Of a stretch of 64,000 nucleotides of DNA, positions 58,974 to 64,000 are shown one piece after another. The notes beneath the pieces are model-generated. The model was not told the DNA's origin. It worked only from the letters and a program-made list of their open reading frames with translations, and searched no databases. How positions within the stretch are numbered: the first letter of the stretch is position 1; the number at the start of each line of letters is the position of its first letter. The stretch spans positions 1 to 64,000 of the forward strand of contig NZ_JACFSZ010000007.1 of assembly GCF_014805525.1 (NCBI RefSeq), read 5' to 3'. The translations under genes and the position numbers were made by a program. This DNA is from Rhabdothermincola sediminis (GTDB taxonomy: Bacteria; Actinomycetota; Acidimicrobiia; Acidimicrobiales; Acidimicrobilacustridaceae).

Positions 58974-60845
58974 ATGGGAGGAGCGACGTCGGTGGGACCG
59001 CAGGTGGGTCACTTCCTCGAACGCCACCGCACCGCGGTACAGGTCGCGCTCGACTGCCTGGCATGGGCCGTCGCCGTTCCTTTGGCGCTGGTTCTGCGCT
59101 ACGAGTTCGAGACCACGTCCAACGAATGGGGGCCCTTCACCCCGTCGGGTCTGCTGGCCCAGGTCCTGCTGGCGTGCGCCATCCAGTGCGCGCTCGGGTT
59201 GGCGTTCGGCCTGTACCGGGGGCTCTGGCGCTACGGCTCCTTCGACGAAGTTGCCCACCTCGCCCGCTCCACCGTCGTCGTGACGGTGTGCCTGGCGGTG
59301 ATCAACGCCATCCTCGCACACCAGCTGGTTCCCATGAGCGTGGTCTTCTTCTCCGGCGTCATCGCCCTCGTGCTGATGGCCGCCGTGCGCTACCTGTGGC
59401 GGCTGTCGCTCGAGCGGCGGAACCGTCCGAAGGAGGCCGACGCGGCGCCGGTGCTCGTCTTCGGGGCCGGTGAGGGTGCCGTGCAACTGCTCACCTCGAT
59501 GCTGCGCAACCCGAGCAGCCCCTACCTGCCCGTCGGGTTACTCGACGACAACCCGAGCAAGCGCAAGCTGCGCATCATGGGTGTGCCGGTGCTCGGCAAC
59601 CGCTCCACCATCGCGGAGGCCGTCCGCCGCACCGGTGCCACCACCCTGATCCTGGCGGTGCCCAGCGCGGGCCCGGAGCTGGTCCGCGAGCTGAGCGAGG
59701 TGGCCTTGGACCTCGGGGTGGACTTGAAAGTCCTGCCCCCGATCGACGAGCTGCTGGACGGGGTCGTCGGCCTGGGCGACCTGCGCCCCGTCTCCGAAGC
59801 GGACCTGCTCGGCCGACACCTCATCGACACCGACGTCGATGCCATCGCCGGCTACCTCACCGGCCGGCGGGTACTGGTCACGGGGGCGGGTGGTTCCATC
59901 GGCTCGGAGCTGTGCTTCCAGATCGCACGGTTCGCGCCCGCCGAGCTGGTCATGCTCGACCGCGACGAGTCCGCGCTGCACGCGCTGCAGCTCCGCCTCG
60001 AAGGCCGGGCCATGCTCGACACCCGGAACCTGGTGGTCTGCGACATCCGTGACCGCGACGCGCTCGACGCCGCCTTCCGTGAGCACCGACCCGAGGTGGT
60101 GTTCCACGCCGCGGCCCTCAAGCACCTGCCGCTGCTCGAGATGCACCCCAAGGAAGCCGTCAAGACCAACGTCTTCGGCACTCGCAACGTCCTCGAGGCG
60201 GCTCTCGCGCACCGGGTGAGCCGGCTCATCAACATCTCCACGGACAAGGCGGCCGACCCGGTGAGCGTGCTCGGATACAGCAAGCGGATCGCCGAACGGT
60301 TGACCGCGGAGGTCGCAGCGAGAACGGACCTGCCCTACGTGAGCGTGCGATTCGGCAACGTCCTCGGCAGCCGGGGATCGGTGCTCACCGCCTTCCGCGC
60401 CCAGCTCGAATCGGGCGGCCCGATCACCGTCACCCATCCCGAAGTCACCCGCTACTTCATGATGGTCGAGGAAGCCGTCCAGCTCGTGATCCAGGCCGGC
60501 GCGATCGGTCGTCCCGGTGAAGCGCTGGTCCTGGACATGGGCGAACCGGTACGCATCGACGACGTGGCCCGCCGCCTGGCCGCGCAGGCGCCTCGGCCGG
60601 TCGAGATCGTCTACACGGGGTTGCGCCCGGGCGAGAAGCTCCACGAGGTGCTCCGCGGCGCCAACGAGGCGGACGAACGGGTCGCGCACCCCTTGATCTC
60701 GCACGTGCCCGTCCCGCCGCTCGAGGCTTCCGCCGTCGAGGCGCTGGCCGCCGACCTCCCCGACGTCGAGGTGGTGGCCAGCTTGGTCACGCTGTGCACC
60801 ACCGCACCGCAGTCGGCGCCCGGCACCACCACCGAGCCACGCTGA
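58974..60845 (+). CDS. FlaA1/CapD-type nucleotide-sugar dehydratase (long, membrane-bound)
   Basis: The 623-residue protein starts with four membrane helices (AVQVALDCLAWAVAVPLALV, LLAQVLLACAIQCALGLAFG, STVVVTVCLAVINAILA, VFFSGVIALVLMAAV), then a CoA-binding-like Rossmann fold (APVLVFGAGEGAVQLLTSML) and a C-terminal SDR domain (RRVLVTGAGGSIGSELCFQI, FHAAALKHLPLLEMHPKEAV, ISTDKAADPVSVLGYSKRIA). This is the long type of UDP-GlcNAc 4,6-dehydratase that makes precursors of rare surface sugars. The catalytic tyrosine position is Leu (LGYSK), as in several long relatives where Met or Leu replaces Tyr. ATG 58974. Confidence 0.93.
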   Translation: MGGATSVGPQVGHFLERHRTAVQVALDCLAWAVAVPLALVLRYEFETTSNEWGPFTPSGLLAQVLLACAIQCALGLAFGLYRGLWRYGSFDEVAHLARSTVVVTVCLAVINAILAHQLVPMSVVFFSGVIALVLMAAVRYLWRLSLERRNRPKEADAAPVLVFGAGEGAVQLLTSMLRNPSSPYLPVGLLDDNPSKRKLRIMGVPVLGNRSTIAEAVRRTGATTLILAVPSAGPELVRELSEVALDLGVDLKVLPPIDELLDGVVGLGDLRPVSEADLLGRHLIDTDVDAIAGYLTGRRVLVTGAGGSIGSELCFQIARFAPAELVMLDRDESALHALQLRLEGRAMLDTRNLVVCDIRDRDALDAAFREHRPEVVFHAAALKHLPLLEMHPKEAVKTNVFGTRNVLEAALAHRVSRLINISTDKAADPVSVLGYSKRIAERLTAEVAARTDLPYVSVRFGNVLGSRGSVLTAFRAQLESGGPITVTHPEVTRYFMMVEEAVQLVIQAGAIGRPGEALVLDMGEPVRIDDVARRLAAQAPRPVEIVYTGLRPGEKLHEVLRGANEADERVAHPLISHVPVPPLEASAVEALAADLPDVEVVASLVTLCTTAPQSAPGTTTEPR

Positions 60846-60856
60846 CCGCGCTCCCC

Positions 60857-61735
60857 GTGGGGGTCGAGTTCGACGCGTTCAATCCCCGGGACGCGCTCGC
60901 CGGTGCCGCCGCCGGTGCGGTGGCGGTCGCGCTGGTGGCGATCCCGTGGCGACGGCCGTCGCTCGCGATCGCCGGGTTCGGGGTGCTGACCTCTCTGGCA
61001 CTGGTCTGGCGGGACCTCGGCGAGGCGCGCCTGGCGCTCGCGACCGGTGTGGGAGCGGTGGCCGGTTCCGCCGCCCCGCGGTGGCCTGCCCAGCTGGCCG
61101 TGCTGGGGGTGCTGGGCGCGGTGACCGCCACCGTGCCAGCCGGTGTGCCGATCGGGGCCCGGTTCGTGCTGGCGGCCATGGTGGTCCTGCTCGGGTGGGG
61201 GTTCGAGGCACTCGGCAGCCGAGCTCCCCGCTGGACCATGGCGCTGGTGGCGCTGGCCGGGGTGGGGGGCATCTGGGCCGCGGTCCCCGACACCGAGGCC
61301 CCGGTGCTGGTGCTGGGCGCCACCGCCGTCGCCGCCCTGGCGTGCGTGCCGCGCCCGGCTGAGCCCCTCGGCCCTGTTCCCGCCGCAGTGTGGGGGGCCG
61401 CGGCGCTCCCCGCGCTCTGGGCGGCGGCATGGGGTGCCCCCGGCAGGCCCGCCGCGCTGTGGGGAGCGCTGGCCGGCGCGGCGGTACCGATCACCGTCGG
61501 GGCGATCGCGTTGGTCGGGTGGCGGCGCTCGCCGGCGGACGGGCGCCCCGCCACCTGGCCTGGACAACTCGCCACCGCCGTCGCGGCTGTGCAGGTCGCC
61601 TGCGCCCTCGCCGGCGCCCGGTGGGCTGCTCGCACCGCGGCGCTCGCCACCGGCGCGTGGCGGGCCGGCCTCATCACCGTGGTGGGGGCCGCAGCGACGA
61701 TCCTGCTGCTGCGGCGGGCGCGTCAGCTCAGGTAG
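60857..61735 (+). CDS. Integral membrane protein, unassigned
   Basis: The 292-residue protein is almost wholly hydrophobic with about ten helices (ALAGAAAGAVAVALVAIPW, LALATGVGAVAGSAAP, FVLAAMVVLLGWGFEALG, WTMALVALAGVGGIWAAV, ITVGAIALVGW and others). It has no signature of flippase (MviN/Wzx) or polymerase (Wzy) families that I can name, though its place in the glycan cluster would suit one. GTG 60857 was chosen; an upstream in-frame start near 60794 is possible. It overlaps the convergent sulfotransferase by 13 nt. Confidence 0.6.
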   Translation: MGVEFDAFNPRDALAGAAAGAVAVALVAIPWRRPSLAIAGFGVLTSLALVWRDLGEARLALATGVGAVAGSAAPRWPAQLAVLGVLGAVTATVPAGVPIGARFVLAAMVVLLGWGFEALGSRAPRWTMALVALAGVGGIWAAVPDTEAPVLVLGATAVAALACVPRPAEPLGPVPAAVWGAAALPALWAAAWGAPGRPAALWGALAGAAVPITVGAIALVGWRRSPADGRPATWPGQLATAVAAVQVACALAGARWAARTAALATGAWRAGLITVVGAAATILLLRRARQLR

Positions 61736-62364
61736 CGGTTGTGGCGAACCTCGAGCTCCGCCAGGGCGGCGTCGAGATCACCCTCCGCTCCGATGCGATG
61801 CCAGAGCCGCTTGACGTCATCGGCGAAGGACTCGACCGCCACGTGCTCCACGTTGGGCTTGCCGGCCAAGAACCCCTCGATGTTGTCCTCGACCGTCTGG
61901 ACGAACAGCTCGCACACCTGCCGGCGGTCCTCCTCGCTGAACACCCCGGGCCTGATGATGACCTCCCGACCGAGTCCCCGCACGATCGAGGGATAGCGGG
62001 TCGACTCGGGGTCGCGCAGCCACCGCCGCGCCCGGCCGGCCAGCATCCGAGGATGGCGGAGCAGCCACGCTGGCCGGCTGCGGGCCACCGCGGCGTTCCA
62101 GCGCGCCAGGTGGCTCTCGACCACCGCCCGGCGGTCCCGGGTCAGGTGAACGTAGAGCGGGTCGTCCCCGTAGAGGCGCTCGAGTGTCCCGAGGAACCAC
62201 ACCAAGCGGTTGTCGGCCTCGATGTGCTGATCCGGGTACTCGCAGCGGGCCACGAGCCGATCAGCCCGGCTCTCGTGACCGGCGGTGAAGTTCGTCGCAT
62301 GGCCGAACGCCCGGATGATGGTGGTGGAGCCGGTTCGACCGGCGCACAGGATGAAGACTCGCAC
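61723..62364 (-). CDS. Sulfotransferase-family protein
   Basis: This 213-residue protein has the 5'-phosphosulfate-binding loop at the very N-terminus (VRVFILCAGRTGSTTIIRAF), followed by YVHLTRDRRAVVESHLARWN, the 3'-phosphate-binding R/S region. It transfers sulfate from PAPS to a hydroxyl, here presumably a sugar or protein in the surface layer. GTG at 62364 was preferred because it places the loop directly at the start. It is divergent from a second sulfotransferase 138 nt away. Confidence 0.87.
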   Translation of the reverse strand: MRVFILCAGRTGSTTIIRAFGHATNFTAGHESRADRLVARCEYPDQHIEADNRLVWFLGTLERLYGDDPLYVHLTRDRRAVVESHLARWNAAVARSRPAWLLRHPRMLAGRARRWLRDPESTRYPSIVRGLGREVIIRPGVFSEEDRRQVCELFVQTVEDNIEGFLAGKPNVEHVAVESFADDVKRLWHRIGAEGDLDAALAELEVRHNRYLS

Positions 62365-62502
62365 GGTTGTCTCCCGACCGACGGCAGCGGCAGCCTGCAC
62401 GGTCCGCCGAAGCGACCGACCCTACTAGAGTCGCCCGGACCCGACCCCGGCAGCCCGCGCCGCCGTCGCGACGCCAGCGGTCCTCGCCCTGACGAGAGCC
62501 CG

Positions 62503-63216
62503 ATGATCGTCTCCCACCAGCACAAGTTCATCTTCGTGAAGACCCGAAAGACCGCGGGCACCAGCATCGAGGTCTTCCTCTCGTCCCTGGCCGGCCCCGA
62601 CGCGGTCGTGACCCCCTTCACGGTCAGCGAAGGCATCGACCACCACCCCCGCAACTGGCACCGGCGGTTCAACCCGTGGCCCGAGGTAGCGGGCCGGCTC
62701 CGCCGCACACGCTCGCTGCGAGGCAGCGGAGCCCGGGGCACGCTGGCTGACCTGCGGGCCGGGCGAGCGTTCTACAACCACATGCCCGCCCGGCTCATCA
62801 TCGCCCGCCTGGGCCGGCGGGTGTGGGAGGAGTACTTCACCTTCTGCTTCGAGCGCGATCCGTGGGAGAAGACCGCGTCCTGGTACTGGTTCGCCACCCG
62901 CGACGACCCCGACCGCCCACCGTTCGACCGGTGGGTCAGGACGGCGGAGCTGCCGAGCGACTGGGGTCTCTACACCATCGACGATCGGGTGGCCGTCGAC
63001 TTCGTCGGCCGCTTTGAATCCCTCCAGGCCGACCTTGAGGGCGTGCTGTCCATCCTCGGCCTGGACGTCCCGGTCGAGCTGCCACGGGCCAAGGGTGGCT
63101 TCCGACCGCAGGGAGATCCCGTGCAGTTCGATGCTGGCGCGAACCGGCGCATCGCCGCGGTGTTCGCCCGCGAGATCGAGACGTTCGGCTACCCCGACCG
63201 CTCTGCCGCGGACTGA
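62503..63216 (+). CDS. Sulfotransferase family 2 protein
   Basis: The 237-residue protein begins with VSHQHKFIFVKTRKTAGTSI, a phosphosulfate-binding loop (KTAGTS), and continues with FYNHMPARLIIARLGRRVWE and YFTFCFERDPWEKTASWYW (3'-phosphate site R/D/W). The pattern is that of the Sulfotransfer_2 family, which includes carbohydrate sulfotransferases. Together with the divergent sulfotransferase it implies a sulfated polysaccharide. ATG at 62503 lies 138 nt from the divergent gene. Confidence 0.88.
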   Translation: MIVSHQHKFIFVKTRKTAGTSIEVFLSSLAGPDAVVTPFTVSEGIDHHPRNWHRRFNPWPEVAGRLRRTRSLRGSGARGTLADLRAGRAFYNHMPARLIIARLGRRVWEEYFTFCFERDPWEKTASWYWFATRDDPDRPPFDRWVRTAELPSDWGLYTIDDRVAVDFVGRFESLQADLEGVLSILGLDVPVELPRAKGGFRPQGDPVQFDAGANRRIAAVFAREIETFGYPDRSAAD

Positions 63217-63223
63217 CCGCCGA

Positions 63224-63862
63224 TCAGCGCCGATCCCCGATCGGCCGGGCCGGCACCCCCACCACCGTCTCCCCGGCACCGACGTCTTCGGTGACCACGG
63301 CGCCTGCGCCGATCACCGCGCCGTCGCCGACCTGCACCCCGGGCAGCACGATGGACCCCGTCCCCAGGAAGACCCCGTCGCCCAACCGGACGTTGCCGTT
63401 GACCAGCGCCCCCGGACTCAGCGTGACGTAGTCGCCCACCACGCAGTCGTGCGACACCACCGCGTTGACGTTCAGGTGGGTGTGACGCCCCAGGGTCACG
63501 TTGGTCGTCAGCCGCGCCCCCGCGGCGAGAATCACCCCCGGCGCCAGCCGCAGGTCCGACCCGAGCGACGCCAGCGGGTGCACCAGCACCACCGCCTCCC
63601 GCCCACTCGCGCTGGCGGCCTCGTCCAGCCGCCGCCGGGCGGCAGGGGCGCCGATGCCGATCACGAACGCCGCGTCGTTGGCCTCCAGCCAGCCCGGCGG
63701 CCCGAGCACCCGCGCGCCGCGGCGCCCCACCAGCTCCCCGTCGGCCTCGTCCGCGAGGAACCCGAGGAACTCGTAGCTCGGTTCGACCGCGTTGACGGCC
63801 TCCACCACGTCGAGGGTCTCGCGACCGTGGCCGCCGGCTCCGATGATGACCAGGGGCTGCAT
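63224..63862 (-). CDS. NeuD/PglD-type sugar O-acyltransferase
   Basis: The 212-residue protein starts with a Rossmann-like PglD domain (QPLVIIGAGGHGRETLDVVE) and continues with hexapeptide repeats (LAPGVILAAGARLTTNVTLG, HLNVNAVVSHDCVVGDYVTL with the catalytic His region, and GVFLGTGSIVLPGVQVGDGA). Members acetylate sialic, legionaminic or bacillosamine-type sugars. It follows the sugar transferase gene at the window edge and probably belongs to the same operon. Near the CapD-type dehydratase, it may act on a 4-amino sugar made from that product. Confidence 0.92.
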   Translation of the reverse strand: MQPLVIIGAGGHGRETLDVVEAVNAVEPSYEFLGFLADEADGELVGRRGARVLGPPGWLEANDAAFVIGIGAPAARRRLDEAASASGREAVVLVHPLASLGSDLRLAPGVILAAGARLTTNVTLGRHTHLNVNAVVSHDCVVGDYVTLSPGALVNGNVRLGDGVFLGTGSIVLPGVQVGDGAVIGAGAVVTEDVGAGETVVGVPARPIGDRR

Positions 63863-63884
63863 CGACCGTGTCCCGAGCGGACCG

Positions 63885-64000
63885 TCACCCCGCGGCCGGC
63901 GGCTCGGGTGACGGCGCCGCCAGCGGGTCGTCGGTGGGATGCCCTTCGGCTCCTTCCCCGGAGAGCATCACCCACAGGGTCCGCCCGATGATCCGCAGGT
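63885..64000 (-). CDS. Bacterial sugar transferase, C-terminal end (cut by window edge)
   Basis: Only 37 C-terminal residues are visible: LRIIGRTLWVMLSGEGAEGH followed by a Pro/Asp-rich tail. The DLRIIxRTxWVM pattern is the usual C-terminus of PglC/WcaJ-type phosphoglycosyl transferases that place the first sugar on undecaprenyl phosphate. It ends 23 nt before the NeuD-type gene, so the two would be translated together. The catalytic part lies outside the window. Confidence 0.7.
   Translation of the reverse strand, partial: LRIIGRTLWVMLSGEGAEGHPTDDPLAAPSPEPPAAG

Overview
The window looks like chromosomal DNA of a high-GC actinobacterium, most likely from the class Acidimicrobiia. The reasons are the very GC-rich codon use, a WhiB regulator, F420-type oxidoreductases (LLM class and PPOX fold), a DevS/DosT-like sensor kinase, paired ferritin-like Tat/lipoprotein genes, an actinobacterial-type RNase P RNA and an LPXTG-type wall protein. 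This assignment is inferred from gene content; no 16S rRNA is present. No phage, insertion sequence or CRISPR array was seen.

Layout. 1-7.4 kb: a truncated conserved gene and a zinc-ribbon gene, an exonuclease/GIY-YIG fusion, trpD, whiB, and a Fur - rubrerythrin - Fe-S oxidoreductase - DUF3501 operon that looks like a peroxide/iron response unit. 7.5-12.6 kb: a glycerol block (GlpD, an alkyl-DHAP-synthase-like flavoprotein, a small membrane protein, a GlpK-like kinase). 12.6-14.7 kb: a cupredoxin lipoprotein and two exported ferritin-like proteins. 14.86-15.24 kb: rnpB. 15.5-18.2 kb: an apparent remnant defence island with two frameshifted nuclease-like genes followed by an intact nucleotidyltransferase/HEPN toxin-antitoxin pair. 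18.5-27.5 kb: housekeeping and metabolic genes (DUF3089 lipoprotein, histidine phosphatase, zinc-ribbon coiled-coil protein, class A PBP, LLM and Gfo/Idh/MocA oxidoreductases, TetR plus a diiron protein). 27.5-30.2 kb: small hypothetical genes, two of which share a VRVLC-x-LVA motif. 30.3-38.7 kb: sensor kinase, TauE-like transporter, a PPOX pseudogene broken by a 14-bp duplication, membrane protein, beta-carbonic anhydrase, PPOX, GNAT, an isolated RnfD/NqrB-like protein and an AhpD-like protein. 39-42 kb: ABC transporter with a fused tandem permease.

42-48.3 kb is a metal-handling block: an ArsB/NhaD-type transporter, a GDT1 fragment, an EamA transporter with a long His-rich tail, a DUF305 lipoprotein, a small membrane protein, a Tat multicopper oxidase, an M56 protease and a BlaI/CopY repressor. 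Three copies of an ACGACA-N3-TGTCGT palindrome sit upstream of blaI, of the oxidase and of the DUF305 gene, so this reads as a self-contained BlaI/M56 regulon aimed at copper or oxidative metal stress, not at beta-lactams.

48.4-54 kb: CocE hydrolase divergent from a TetR regulator with a shared palindromic operator, MFS transporter, tRNA-Val(CAC), acyltransferase, VOC protein and a J-domain membrane protein lacking a canonical start codon. 54.3-64 kb: GNAT, then a PqqD - nucleotidyltransferase - PqqD/HprK-like module next to an LPXTG protein, a FlaA1/CapD-type dehydratase, a membrane protein, two sulfotransferases, a NeuD-type acetyltransferase and the end of a sugar transferase. This is a surface-polysaccharide locus with a possible peptide-modification module attached.

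The best candidates for something undescribed are the BlaI/M56 metal regulon, the PqqD/NTase/HprK-like module in the glycan locus, and the decaying nuclease pair beside the HEPN/MNT system. Two genes are broken by short tandem duplications (8 bp and 14 bp), which is unusual enough to check against raw reads.
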